Shown one piece after another: positions 36,896-44,378 of a DNA stretch of 64,000 bases. Where the stretch lies: contig CASFNR010000001.1 of NCBI GenBank assembly GCA_949296115.1, forward strand, positions 167,000 through 230,999. The letters are read 5' to 3'. This DNA is from an uncultured Eubacteriales bacterium. GTDB lineage: Bacteria > Bacillota > Clostridia > Oscillospirales > Oscillospiraceae. How positions within the stretch are numbered: the stretch's first letter is position 1; each line of letters starts with the position of its first letter. The notes below the pieces were generated by a model. It ran no database searches, had not been told where the DNA came from, and saw only the letters and a program-made list of their open reading frames with translations. The translations under genes and the position numbers were made by a program.

Positions 36896-37717
36896 TTACC
36901 CTTTGGCCAGATGACCAAGAAGCGGCAGCAGCGGCTCGAACTTCACCCCATACCAGTGAGCGGGGTTTCTCGCCGTCTCCTCCACACATCGGTAGGTGAA
37001 ATCCGCCGCCACAGTCACTGCGTCCTGAATGGGTTTCCCCTGAAAAAGCGCTCCCGCAAAACTGGCGGCGAAGATGTCTCCCGTTCCATGGAAATTCCGG
37101 TTGATTCTGGGATGGGTATAGCGGAACAGCTCTCCCTTCTGCCAAAGCAGGGCGCCGGTGGTTTCCGGCCCCGCTCCCATACCGGTAAGGACCGTGCAGG
37201 GATGTCTCAAACAGGTCATCAGTTCCGCCGGGGCTTCCCCCAGGGAATCCCGATAGGCAACCCCGGCCAGGAGCGCCGCCTCGGTCAGGTTCGGCAGCAG
37301 CACATCCCCCCGGCGGCAGAGTCCCTTCATGGCCTGGACATAAGCCTGGTCAAAGCCGGAATAAAGTCTGCCGTTGTCCCCCATGACAGGGTCAATTATC
37401 GCCAATCCTCCTGGCGCCAGCAGATGATCCAGAATTTCTTCCGCAGCCTGGATTGCCGGGATACTGCCCAGATACCCCACCAAAATACCGTCAAACGTAA
37501 TACCGCAGTCCTGCCAGTGGCGCCAGATGCCGGGCAGCGCATCGTCCAGGTGCGTCACCGCAGGCTTTCCGAATCCCCCGGTGTGGGTAGACAGAATGGC
37601 CGTTGGAAGCAGACAGGTTTCCAGGCCGCAGGCGGACAGAATCGGCAGCGCAACCGCCATGGAGCACTGCCCCACACAGGAGATGTCCTGGATGGTCAAT
37701 ACACGCGGATAGCCCAT
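36896..37717 (-). CDS. Pyridoxamine/pyridoxal kinase
   Basis: 273 aa. Ribokinase-fold kinase of the PdxK/PdxY group that phosphorylates B6 vitamers. It has RVLTIQDISCVGQCSMAVALPIL at the start, PTAILSTHTGGF, IIDPVMGDNGRLY and the anion-hole motif NFHGTGDIFAASFAGAL with the catalytic Asp. It abuts the upstream PfkB gene with no gap (37717/37718), so the two kinases are translationally coupled. Substrate choice within B6 vitamers is not certain. Confidence 0.85.
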   Translation of the reverse strand: MGYPRVLTIQDISCVGQCSMAVALPILSACGLETCLLPTAILSTHTGGFGKPAVTHLDDALPGIWRHWQDCGITFDGILVGYLGSIPAIQAAEEILDHLLAPGGLAIIDPVMGDNGRLYSGFDQAYVQAMKGLCRRGDVLLPNLTEAALLAGVAYRDSLGEAPAELMTCLRHPCTVLTGMGAGPETTGALLWQKGELFRYTHPRINRNFHGTGDIFAASFAGALFQGKPIQDAVTVAADFTYRCVEETARNPAHWYGVKFEPLLPLLGHLAKG

Positions 37718-38650
37718 TCAGTCCTCCACATCCATATCCAGTCCCAGCTCTCGGGGCAGAAACCGGGGACAAACATTCTCGGAGGTTACAATCACAGAGG
37801 CCGCCAGATGGGCGCCGATTTCACAGGCCTCCTTCAGGCCCTTGCCGTAAGTCAGGCCGATGGCTGCACCGGCGCAGAAGGCGTCGCCGGCTCCCGTGGT
37901 ATCCTTCACCTTCACATTCCGGGCCGGACAGTAGCCCCTGTCACCGTGAAGGTCCGCATATACCGCCCCCTCACTGCCCATGGTCACAATCATGCTGGGG
38001 ATTCTCGCTGCCTGCACCTTGCTGGCAAGAATTTCCACCATTTCCTCGGTAGACTTTCCCTCGTAGTTATCCGAGAACAGAATTCCCGCTTCCAGCAGAT
38101 TGCAGACGAAGCAATCAATGGACTGCAAAAAATCCCGGCGCTCCAAGGCAATGCTCATGTTTGCCACCACGCCATATACCTTTTTCCCATATTTCTGGGC
38201 GTAGTGGAGGGCCTGCTTGACAATTTCCTTGTCCACATCAATTTCCATAATCACGCTGTCAGCGTCCTGGAAGATTTCGTCTCCATGCTCCCGCAGAATA
38301 TCCACAATGGGCATCAGATCCGGCCGTCTGGAAATAGACGCCGCCACATCCCCGTCGTTGTCAAACACCGCCAGCCAGGTTCCCATGCCGTCCCGGGTTG
38401 CCCGGATGTAATTGGTATTGACCTTGTGACTCTTGAGTTTGCGGATGACGTCAATTCCGGCGCCGCTCTCATCAACCAGACTGATAAAAGTCGGGCGCAG
38501 CTCGCAGTTTGCCACATCCTCCACCACATTCCGTCCCACGCCGCCGTGAATGGTCTCTACTCGGCCCACGTTCCGTCCGGTGGGGACGAACGCCGCCTCC
38601 GGATAGCCCTTGATGTCCACAAACACTGCCCCCAGCACCACAATTCCCAC
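37718..38650 (-). CDS. PfkB-family carbohydrate kinase
   Basis: 310 aa. Ribokinase-like sugar or nucleoside kinase: GIVVLGAVFVDIKGYP at the start, ETIHGGVGRNVVEDVANC (PfkB signature 1), VTMGSEGAVYAD and DTTGAGDAFCAGAAIG (signature 2 with the catalytic Asp). GTG 38650 is preferred over TTG 38656 because AGGAGG is 8 nt before the GTG but only 2 nt before the TTG. The substrate is not evident; pseudouridine and ribose are possible. The product of the next gene is a second ribokinase-fold enzyme. Confidence 0.85.
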   Translation of the reverse strand: MGIVVLGAVFVDIKGYPEAAFVPTGRNVGRVETIHGGVGRNVVEDVANCELRPTFISLVDESGAGIDVIRKLKSHKVNTNYIRATRDGMGTWLAVFDNDGDVAASISRRPDLMPIVDILREHGDEIFQDADSVIMEIDVDKEIVKQALHYAQKYGKKVYGVVANMSIALERRDFLQSIDCFVCNLLEAGILFSDNYEGKSTEEMVEILASKVQAARIPSMIVTMGSEGAVYADLHGDRGYCPARNVKVKDTTGAGDAFCAGAAIGLTYGKGLKEACEIGAHLAASVIVTSENVCPRFLPRELGLDMDVED

Positions 38651-38692
38651 AGGCAAGTCCTCCTATTTTTCATTTCACCTTGAATTGGGAAT

Positions 38693-38720
38693 ATTATACC
38701 ACAAATCAGACAGATTGCAA
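38693..38720 (-). promoter_or_regulatory. Promoter for the two kinase genes
   Basis: Minus strand -35 TTGCAA (38720-38715), 16-bp spacer, -10 TATAAT (38698-38693). Confidence 0.6.
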
Positions 38721-38734
38721 CAAACCCATACAAC

Positions 38735-38760
38735 AAAAGAGGGCCTCCGAAGAGACCCTC
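38735..38760 (-). terminator. Terminator after hpf
   Basis: Minus strand GAGGGTCTC and GAGGCCCTC around a TTCG tetraloop with one mismatch, followed by TTTTGTTG. Confidence 0.8.
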
Positions 38761-38772
38761 AATCCATTATGG

Positions 38773-39315
38773 TTACTGAACATCATCCAGCAGGCCATAG
38801 CCGCCATCATTTCTGCGGTAAACAACCGCAAAGCTTCCTCCGTTGTCTTCATCCCGGAAGGCGAAGAAATTGTGGTTCAGCAGGTTCATCTGCAGCACGG
38901 CTTCTTCCCGGGTCATGGGCTTGAAGTAGAACTTCTTGATGCGGACAATATTCAGCTCATCCTCGGCTGAATCCGGTGCGAAGGAGGTCTCCTCCTCCTG
39001 CACGCTGCGGTTGAAAGCGCCCTGCTTCAGGCGGCGGGCAAGTCTTGTTTTATTCTTGCGGATCTGACCCTCAATGGTTCCCACCGCTGCGTCAATGGAG
39101 GCGAACATATCCGATGTGCTCTCGCTTGCCCGGAACCAGGTTCCCGCACCATGGACGGTGAGTTCCACATTGTTCCGGTTCCGCTCCACGGAGAAGACAA
39201 TCAACGCTTCCGCATCCTCATCAAAAAACCGTGCCAGCTTCATTACCTTTTTTTCAGCATAGGCGTGGACGTTGTCAGGAAGTTTTACTTTCTTTTCACT
39301 GAACTGAAATTTCAT
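38773..39315 (-). CDS. hpf: Ribosome hibernation promoting factor (long form)
   Basis: 180 aa. The N-terminal S30AE domain (VKLPDNVHAYAEKKVMKLARFF...) binds the ribosome, and the C-terminal dimerisation domain (IVRIKKFYFKPMTREEAVLQMNLLNHNFF) joins two 70S particles into 100S dimers. ATG 39315 is chosen (GGAG upstream, family N-terminus). The promoter is a sigma-70 type; no sigma-H or sigma-B site was recognised. Confidence 0.94.
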   Translation of the reverse strand: MKFQFSEKKVKLPDNVHAYAEKKVMKLARFFDEDAEALIVFSVERNRNNVELTVHGAGTWFRASESTSDMFASIDAAVGTIEGQIRKNKTRLARRLKQGAFNRSVQEEETSFAPDSAEDELNIVRIKKFYFKPMTREEAVLQMNLLNHNFFAFRDEDNGGSFAVVYRRNDGGYGLLDDVQ

Positions 39316-39359
39316 ATGCGGCAGCTCCTTTCGTGTCACCGGTTCTCCGGTGTATTGTA

Positions 39360-39388
39360 ATTATAGCACAATTTTGCACAAAGGGCAA
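39360..39388 (-). promoter_or_regulatory. Promoter for hpf
   Basis: Minus strand -35 TTGCCC (39388-39383), 17-bp spacer, extended -10 TGCTATAAT (-10 at 39365-39360). Confidence 0.65.
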
Positions 39389-39394
39389 GGGCTG

Positions 39395-39937
39395 TTATTC
39401 GTCCAATTCGTCCTCATCATCCAAAAGTTCCGCCATGGTCAGGTTATAGACTGCCTCGGCCTTTTTCTCAAACAGCCGGCTCAGACGCACCGCCTGGCGC
39501 TGGTTGGGGGCAAGCAGCTCCAGGGTCATCAGATTGCCCATTTCATCGTCCAGGGCCATGACCACCGAGTAATCCCCGCTCTCCCGGGGTATCACCTGGG
39601 TCTTTACGAAACTGCTGCGGCGGATCTGGCGGTTGAATCGTGCCACCGCATTCTCTGCCCGCTGCTTCACCGTAAAGGCAATGGAATCCTCCGTCAGGGC
39701 GCCGTCCGCCCGCCCTTTTTCGGTAATTTCGTAGCACTCCCCTTCCACTTCCTTCAGATGGCCGGATTTGACCATCTCCGGAATGGCAGTGCATACGTCG
39801 AAATAACTCAGGCAATCATCCTGGTAGCACAGCTCGTAAATCTGCTGCATGGTCACAGGGTAGTTCACCCGGGCCATCACACACAGAATCAGCACTTTCA
39901 CATCCAGCATATCGTGGATAAATCCAAGTCTCTGCAT
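39395..39937 (-). CDS. DUF4364 family protein (winged-helix-like)
   Basis: 180 aa. A clostridial family with an N-terminal winged-helix-like fold (DVKVLILCVMARVNYPVTMQQIYELC, VCTAIPEMVKSGHLKEVEGECYEITEKG), so a DNA-binding role is likely but unproven. ATG 39937 is favoured: AGAGGTG lies 6-7 nt upstream, whereas the earlier GTG overlaps it. The C-terminus is acidic (LLDDEDELDE). Confidence 0.85.
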   Translation of the reverse strand: MQRLGFIHDMLDVKVLILCVMARVNYPVTMQQIYELCYQDDCLSYFDVCTAIPEMVKSGHLKEVEGECYEITEKGRADGALTEDSIAFTVKQRAENAVARFNRQIRRSSFVKTQVIPRESGDYSVVMALDDEMGNLMTLELLAPNQRQAVRLSRLFEKKAEAVYNLTMAELLDDEDELDE

Positions 39938-39957
39938 ATCGTTCACCTCTTAGTTTC

Positions 39958-39985
39958 ATTATACAGAATCCTTATGAAAAATCAA
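39958..39985 (-). promoter_or_regulatory. Promoter for the DUF4364 gene
   Basis: Minus strand -35 TTGATT (39985-39980), 16-bp spacer, -10 TATAAT (39963-39958). It overlaps the candidate sporulation promoter of dpaA on the other strand. Confidence 0.6.
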
Positions 39986-40015
39986 GCACAACCAAAAATC
40001 CCGGCGCATATTCTG
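39986..40015 (+). promoter_or_regulatory. Candidate mother-cell (sigma-E/sigma-K) promoter for dpaAB
   Basis: GCACA (39986-39990), 16-bp spacer, CATATTCTG (40007-40015), similar to the Bacillus sigma-K pattern mACm-16-CATAnnnTA, with the last A replaced. dpaAB is a sigma-K target in Bacillus. The match is by eye and weak evidence alone. Confidence 0.35.
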
Positions 40016-40035
40016 AATGTAAGGGAGGGATGTGT

Positions 40036-40791
40036 TTGGAAAATCCGATTTTGATGCTTCCTCTTGGAACAACCGCCGCCTGCCGTCACGCAAGCGCCAT
40101 CCTGGCCCATGCGGGCATCGCCCAGGTGGATCACCCCACACCAGAGATCACCCACCTGCTGCTGGATGTGCCGAGCTTTGACAGTTCAGGAGCGCTCCGG
40201 GGCGGCGGGAACGTGGAGCCTCTCTTGCAGATGCTGCCCCCGGAACTGACGATCATCGGCGGGAATCTGAACAATCCGGCGCTGGAAGGATACCACACCA
40301 TGGACCTGCTGCAAGACCCGGAATATCTGGCAGAAAATGCGGCCATCACCGCCCAATGTGCGCTGAAGGTGGCCGCTCCCCTGCTGGATGTGACCTTTGC
40401 GGATGCGCCTTCGCTTGTGATTGGCTGGGGGCGGATTGGCAAGTGCCTGGCGATGCTCCTCCGGGGGCTGGGGGCAGATGTCACGGTTGCGGCCCGAAAA
40501 GAAACCGACCGGGCCATGCTTCATGCCCTGGGGTACCGTGCTCTGGATACCGCCGATCTCACTGCTGCCCTGGGCCGGTTCCGGATTCTTTGGAATACCG
40601 TACCCCAGCCGTTGATTCCAGGAGATCAGCTGCCGGACGGACCGGGACTTCTGAAAATCGACCTTGCGTCCAGCCCCGGAATGGCCGGCGAAGGTGTTGT
40701 ATCCGCCCGGGGACTGCCCGGAAAGTATGCGCCTGTGTCATCCGGAAGTTTGATTGCGAAAACCATTTTAAGAAAGCTAGGGAGGAACTGA
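40036..40791 (+). CDS. dpaA: Dipicolinate synthase subunit A (NAD-binding)
   Basis: 251 aa. With DpaB it oxidises dihydrodipicolinate to dipicolinic acid, the spore-core solute. The C-terminal Rossmann domain has LVIGWGRIGKCLAMLLRGLGADVTVAARK and LWNTVPQPLIP; the N-terminal half holds IIGGNLNNPAL. At about 250 residues it is shorter than the Bacillus protein (near 300). TTG 40036 is preferred because GGGAGG (40023-40028) is 7 nt upstream; ATG 40030 directly abuts it. dpaB follows after 1 bp. This marks the organism as a spore former. Confidence 0.88.
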   Translation: MENPILMLPLGTTAACRHASAILAHAGIAQVDHPTPEITHLLLDVPSFDSSGALRGGGNVEPLLQMLPPELTIIGGNLNNPALEGYHTMDLLQDPEYLAENAAITAQCALKVAAPLLDVTFADAPSLVIGWGRIGKCLAMLLRGLGADVTVAARKETDRAMLHALGYRALDTADLTAALGRFRILWNTVPQPLIPGDQLPDGPGLLKIDLASSPGMAGEGVVSARGLPGKYAPVSSGSLIAKTILRKLGRN

Positions 40792-40792
40792 C

Positions 40793-41359
40793 ATGCGGGT
40801 AGGATTTGCCATGTGCGGCTCATTTTGTACATATGCCGCTGTGTTTCCCGTCCTGGAAGAATTGAGCAGGAAGCATACCGTGATTCCCATCTTTTCCGAT
40901 GCCGCCTGCCAGGTAGACAGCCGGTTCGGCACCGCACAGGAAAACCGGGCAAAAGCAGAGCAGATTTGCGGGACACCCCCCCTGCACACTCTGGCAGAGG
41001 TAGAACCCATCGGTCCCAAAAAGCTATTGGACATTCTGGTCATCGCCCCCTGCACCGGCAACACGCTGGCAAAGCTGGCCCACAGCATCGCCGACGGGCC
41101 TGTCACCATGGCGGCTAAGAGTCATCTGCGGAACGGAAGGCCAATTCTTCTGGCCATCTCCACCAACGACGCCCTGGCAGGCGCTGCGGAAAACATTGGA
41201 AAACTTCTGACACGAAAACACTATTATTTTGTCCCCTTCGGCCAGGATGACGCCCTGGGAAAGCCAACCAGCCTAGTGGCGGATTTTCAAAAGATCCCGC
41301 AGGCGTTGGACGAAGCCATGGCCGGGAGACAAATTCAGCCGATTTTGCTGCAAAAATGA
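40793..41359 (+). CDS. dpaB: Dipicolinate synthase subunit B (flavoprotein)
   Basis: 188 aa. Flavodoxin-like/Dfp-type flavoprotein (VGFAMCGSFCTYAAVFPVLE at the start, VIAPCTGNTLAKLAHSIADGPVTMAAKSHLR in the middle, ISTNDALAGAAENIGKLL late). It is the second subunit of dipicolinate synthase. The GGGAGGAACTGAC ribosome-binding region includes the dpaA stop, so translation is coupled. Full length. Confidence 0.93.
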   Translation: MRVGFAMCGSFCTYAAVFPVLEELSRKHTVIPIFSDAACQVDSRFGTAQENRAKAEQICGTPPLHTLAEVEPIGPKKLLDILVIAPCTGNTLAKLAHSIADGPVTMAAKSHLRNGRPILLAISTNDALAGAAENIGKLLTRKHYYFVPFGQDDALGKPTSLVADFQKIPQALDEAMAGRQIQPILLQK

Positions 41360-41376
41360 TTTTTCCCGGAAACAAC

Positions 41377-41405
41377 TTGATTTTTTCCGCCTCTGCTGAT
41401 ATAAT
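41377..41405 (+). promoter_or_regulatory. Promoter for tRNA-Ser(CGA)
   Basis: -35 TTGATT (41377-41382), 17-bp spacer, extended -10 TGATATAAT with TATAAT at 41400-41405. Confidence 0.65.
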
Positions 41406-41444
41406 AGCCGGGATTGGGTCATCTGGACTCCAATTCTTTCAGCT

Positions 41445-41533
41445 GGAGACGTATCGAAGTGGTCGCAACGAGCTTGACTCGAAATCAAGTTGTCCGCAAG
41501 GGCACGTGGGTTCGAATCCCACCGTCTCCGCCA
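41445..41533 (+). tRNA. tRNA-Ser (anticodon CGA)
   Basis: GGAGACG/CGTCTCC acceptor stem, long class II variable arm, anticodon stem CTTGA/TCAAG with loop CTCGAAA (anticodon CGA at 41480-41482), T-loop GGTTCGAATCC, discriminator G and an encoded CCA. Confidence 0.96.
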
Positions 41534-41675
41534 CCAGGCAGGGCCTGGAGCCGTTGTGCTCCGGGCCTTTCCCGTTATCCAAACGCTGTGCCCGGTAACC
41601 GAATTCCTTCCGGGAATTCGCCTTCCAAAAGCCAGGCAGGGCCTGGAGCCAATGCGCTCCGGGCCTTTTCTTTTT
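41534..41675 (+). repeat. Two near-identical terminator hairpins after tRNA-Ser(CGA)
   Basis: The 19-bp CCAGGCAGGGCCTGGAGCC occurs at 41534-41552 and 41632-41650. Each copy forms GGCCTGGAGC/GCTCCGGGCC with a 6-nt loop (stems 41542-41567 and 41640-41665). The first has a short tail (TTTCCC), the second a good one (TTTTCTTTTTG). A further inverted repeat CGAATTCC...GGGAATTCG lies between them (41600-41620). Confidence 0.75.
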
Positions 41676-41703
41676 GTTTCTCGACGCCGCTTCTTCAGCA
41701 TAC

Positions 41704-41735
41704 AAAAAATGGAGCAAGCGTTTCGCTTGCTCCAT
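41704..41735 (-). terminator. Terminator after tRNA-Leu
   Basis: A 12-bp perfect stem (ATGGAGCAAGCG) with a 3-nt loop and a T-run on the minus strand, 3 bp beyond the encoded CCA. Confidence 0.9.
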
Positions 41736-41737
41736 TT

Positions 41738-41825
41738 TGGTGGGCGAGGCGGGACTTGAACCCGCACGTCCGCAGTGAACACTAGAACCTGAATCTAGCG
41801 AGTCTACCAATTCCACCACTCGCCC
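41738..41825 (-). tRNA. tRNA-Leu (anticodon CAG)
   Basis: GGGCGAG/CTCGCCC acceptor stem, class II variable arm, anticodon stem CTAGA/TCTAG with loop TTCAGGT (anticodon CAG, complement of 41789-41791), discriminator A and an encoded CCA. Confidence 0.96.
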
Positions 41826-41860
41826 ATATCTGCTTCCTGGCTTTCGCTCAGTGCCTGTGT

Positions 41861-41889
41861 ATGATAGCACAGCGGTGGGAATTTGTCAA
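41861..41889 (-). promoter_or_regulatory. Promoter for tRNA-Leu
   Basis: Minus strand -35 TTGACA (41889-41884), 17-bp spacer, -10 TATCAT (41866-41861). Confidence 0.7.
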
Positions 41890-41911
41890 CAGTTTTTTTC
41901 CAAACTGCCCA

Positions 41912-42106
41912 TCAATCCTTGTAGTAGAGCATACAGTGACAGTAGCCCTTGAAATTTGGGTCCGCAATCTGCTCCCGGAATTCCTTGCACATACACTTGT
42001 TGTCCTCCGTCCGCTCCAGTCGGCAGGGGCAATATCCACCGGTACGCTTCAAGCCGTCCCGAATGGTCTGGACCATCTCCTTATCCTCGTTCAAACGAAC
42101 TGCCAT
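41912..42106 (-). CDS. Small ferredoxin:thioredoxin reductase catalytic-domain-like protein
   Basis: 64 aa. The cysteine pattern CPC-x9-CMC-x16-CHC resembles the [4Fe-4S]/disulfide site of the ferredoxin:thioredoxin reductase beta subunit, with spacings that differ from the plant/cyanobacterial enzyme. ATG 42106 is preceded by AAAGGATGG. The longer open frame upstream covers tRNA-Ser(UGA) and is not coding. It may carry electrons to a thioredoxin-like partner, which is not in the window. Confidence 0.8.
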   Translation of the reverse strand: MAVRLNEDKEMVQTIRDGLKRTGGYCPCRLERTEDNKCMCKEFREQIADPNFKGYCHCMLYYKD

Positions 42107-42132
42107 ATCGCAACACCATCCTTTGTAATATG

Positions 42133-42159
42133 AAAACAGGACACGCCGCCGTGTCCTGT
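42133..42159 (-). terminator. Terminator after tRNA-Ser(UGA)
   Basis: 10-bp stem ACAGGACACG/CGTGTCCTGT with a 4-nt loop and TTTTC on the minus strand. It separates the tRNA from the FTR-like gene. Confidence 0.85.
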
Positions 42160-42161
42160 CA

Positions 42162-42250
42162 TGGCGGAGAGAGTGGGATTCGAACCCACGGTGGGTTGCC
42201 CCATCACCAGTTTTCAAGACTGGCTCCTTAAACCGCTCGGACATCTCTCC
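42162..42250 (-). tRNA. tRNA-Ser (anticodon UGA)
   Basis: GGAGAGA/TCTCTCC acceptor stem, class II variable arm, anticodon stem CCAGT/ACTGG with loop CTTGAAA (anticodon TGA, complement of 42214-42216), T-loop GGTTCGAATCC, discriminator G and an encoded CCA. Confidence 0.96.
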
Positions 42251-42260
42251 ATACCCTTGC

Positions 42261-42289
42261 ACTATATCATCGCCCCGGGGAAAAGTCAA
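42261..42289 (-). promoter_or_regulatory. Promoter for tRNA-Ser(UGA)
   Basis: Minus strand -35 TTGACT (42289-42284), 17-bp spacer, extended -10 TGATATAGT (-10 at 42266-42261). Confidence 0.7.
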
Positions 42290-42348
42290 GGATTTTCCCG
42301 CCCATGATTGGACTGCAAGGGATTTCACTGGATTTTTTTCTGACCGTG

Positions 42349-42357
42349 TGATATAAT
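42349..42357 (+). promoter_or_regulatory. Extended -10 promoter for the DUF4317 gene
   Basis: TGATATAAT at 42349-42357, 36 bp before the gene; the -35 region (CTGGAT) is weak. Confidence 0.55.
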
Positions 42358-42392
42358 GCCCGGGCAATCCATTACATAAGCGAGGTAACACC

Positions 42393-43550
42393 ATGATTGA
42401 TAAAGAAATCGGCGAAATCCGCCGTCATCTGCGCCGGGACCGCAGCGGCATTACCCATCTGTACGGCTGTTATGTCAATGATGCCGGAGAAATCGTCACC
42501 GAATTTCAGCATTCCGTGGCGATGATGCCGGAAAATGAGTCGGACAAGTATTTCGCCCTGCTCCGTCGGACCCTGTCCGGCGCCATTGGAAAGAATCTCA
42601 TCGACATTACCTTTCGCACCGCCCAGGTGGCAGACAGCCCGGAGCACAAGCTCCTGATGGAACTGCGGGAGACCCAGCTGAAGGACGAGGAAAAGCGGCA
42701 GGCGCTCTATCAGAAGATCATTGCCTCTCTGGTCTTTGAAGGAAGCTATCTGATTCTGCTTGCCTTCGACAGCTATGATGTGCCCTTCAAATCCAGAGAC
42801 GATGCGCTCCAGCAGGATAACAGCGAGGAAGTGTACCGCTACCTGCTTTGCACGGTCTGTCCCGTCAAGCAGACCAAAGCAAATCTGCACTATGTGCCGG
42901 AGGAGAAACTCTTCCACGACGGCGGGATGCAGAACACCGTCTCCGCTCCCCTGCTGGGCTTTCTCTTCCCCGCCTTTGACCAGCGCTCCACCAACATCTA
43001 CAACGCCCTGTATTACACTCACGACGTGAAGCAGGGGCAGGATGCGCTCATCGAAGCGCTTTTCAATACGCCGGTTCCAAAGCCCGCCGATGAGCAGAAG
43101 AAGGCCTTTGAGGCCCTGCTGACCACAGCACTGGGAGAAGATTGCAGCCTGGATGTGGTTCAGAGCGTCCACGACCAGCTGTGTCAGCGCATTGAACTGC
43201 ACAAAGAAAGCAAAGCTGCGGAGCCTCTCATGATCTCCAAAAAGGATGTCTCCCAGGTTCTCAGTTCCTGCGGAGTGTCCGAGGAACATCTGGCAAAATT
43301 CAGTGTGGATTACGATGCCGCCTTCGGTTTTGAAGCAGAACTGCATCCGAAAAACATCATTGACAGCAAGCATTTTGAGCTGAAAACCCCGGACGTCATC
43401 ATCAAGGTTGATCCAACCCGGAGCGATCTGGTGGAAACCCGCACCATCGGCGGAGTCAAGTACATCCTTATCTGCGCCGATGAAAACGTGGAGGTCAACG
43501 GCGTCAACATTCACATCCCGGATTCCCAGCCCGAAGCGGCCACTGTCTGA
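42393..43550 (+). CDS. DUF4317 family protein
   Basis: 385 aa, full length for this clostridial family of unknown function (MIDKEIGEIRRHLRRDRSGITHLYGCYVN; MQNTVSAPLLGFLFPAFDQRSTNIYNALYYT). No transmembrane segment or known active-site motif is seen. ATG 42393 follows a GAGGTAA ribosome-binding site. It is a single gene with its own promoter and terminator. Confidence 0.88.
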   Translation: MIDKEIGEIRRHLRRDRSGITHLYGCYVNDAGEIVTEFQHSVAMMPENESDKYFALLRRTLSGAIGKNLIDITFRTAQVADSPEHKLLMELRETQLKDEEKRQALYQKIIASLVFEGSYLILLAFDSYDVPFKSRDDALQQDNSEEVYRYLLCTVCPVKQTKANLHYVPEEKLFHDGGMQNTVSAPLLGFLFPAFDQRSTNIYNALYYTHDVKQGQDALIEALFNTPVPKPADEQKKAFEALLTTALGEDCSLDVVQSVHDQLCQRIELHKESKAAEPLMISKKDVSQVLSSCGVSEEHLAKFSVDYDAAFGFEAELHPKNIIDSKHFELKTPDVIIKVDPTRSDLVETRTIGGVKYILICADENVEVNGVNIHIPDSQPEAATV

Positions 43551-43559
43551 GCGCAAAAT

Positions 43560-43588
43560 TTGCCCTGCACCATTCAGGTGCAGGGCAA
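43560..43588. terminator. Bidirectional terminator, DUF4317/cytidylate kinase-like
   Basis: A 12-bp perfect stem TTGCCCTGCACC/GGTGCAGGGCAA with a 5-nt loop between convergent genes; AAATTTTG follows on the minus strand. Confidence 0.8.
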
Positions 43589-43598
43589 TTATCATGAA

Positions 43599-44237
43599 TT
43601 ACAGATTTTTCTCCTCCGGTGTCATTTCCGTCTTGGAGCGCTCCACAATGCCGCAGATAATATCCACGCACTGCTGAATGCCCAGCACGCCGGTATCCAG
43701 GCAGACATCATAGTTCTGGGACTGGCCCCAGTTGCGCCCGGTATAGTGCTGGTAGTTCACACGGCGGCGTTTGTCCTTTTCCTGGAGCCGGGCCTCCGGA
43801 CTCTTGTCCGATTCGCCGTACCGGCGTACAATCCGGTCTGCCCGGAAGGGAATGTCTGCAAAAACATAGACATGGAGCGCGTCCTGTCTGTCCTTGAGGA
43901 TGTAATCTGCGTTCCGTCCGACAATAACGCAGGGCCCCTTCTCCGCCAGCTGCAGAATCACACTGCACTGAATGTTCCACAGGAAATCCGCCGTAGACAA
44001 ACCGTTCATTACACCGGGAATTCCCTGGTGCGCAAAGGCATAGGAGAACAGGCTGCTGCCGGGAGAATGCTCTCCGTTTTCCTCCACAAACTTGGGAGCA
44101 AATCCGGACTCCAAGGCAATCTGATCCACCAGTTCCTTGTCATAGAAAGGAATCCCCAGCCTCTCGGCGACCATCCGGCCAACGGTCCGGCCGCCGGAAC
44201 CAAACTCACGGCTGATGGTAATAATTTTCTTTTCCAT
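43599..44237 (-). CDS. Cytidylate kinase-like family protein
   Basis: 212 aa. P-loop kinase of the Cytidylate_kin2 group: IITISREFGSGGRTVGRMVAERLG carries a modified P-loop, ELVDQIALESGF follows, and CVIVGRNADYILKDR, HVYVFADIPFRADRI match the family. It is distinct from the true cmk at 7602-8219. The substrate is unproven. ATG 44237 has AAAGGAGG upstream. Confidence 0.85.
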   Translation of the reverse strand: MEKKIITISREFGSGGRTVGRMVAERLGIPFYDKELVDQIALESGFAPKFVEENGEHSPGSSLFSYAFAHQGIPGVMNGLSTADFLWNIQCSVILQLAEKGPCVIVGRNADYILKDRQDALHVYVFADIPFRADRIVRRYGESDKSPEARLQEKDKRRRVNYQHYTGRNWGQSQNYDVCLDTGVLGIQQCVDIICGIVERSKTEMTPEEKNL

Positions 44238-44282
44238 TTATATATGCCTCCTTTCGAGAACGCCTGTGCTTCTCTTACCTAC

Positions 44283-44311
44283 ATTATAGTCAAATTGCAC
44301 GGACTTGTCAA
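44283..44311 (-). promoter_or_regulatory. Consensus promoter for the cytidylate kinase-like gene
   Basis: Minus strand -35 TTGACA (44311-44306), 17-bp spacer, -10 TATAAT (44288-44283): a perfect match. Confidence 0.8.
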
Positions 44312-44378
44312 TAAAAGAGTACCGACTTTGGTCTATTCGCTCAAGGAAGCCGCTATCAATGCCTCAGGCTCCTGTTTA

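Noticed and set aside
36746-38683. 645-codon plus-strand open frame spanning the T-box and two kinase genes
   Set aside because: It covers two ribokinase-fold genes and an RNA leader on the other strand; no coding signal of its own.
41534-41675. CRISPR-like repeat pair after tRNA-Ser
   Set aside because: Only two copies, each part of a terminator hairpin; no spacer array and no cas genes.
41912-42394. Long N-terminal extension of the FTR-like gene
   Set aside because: The extension passes through tRNA-Ser(UGA) and its terminator, so the short form from 42106 is the gene.
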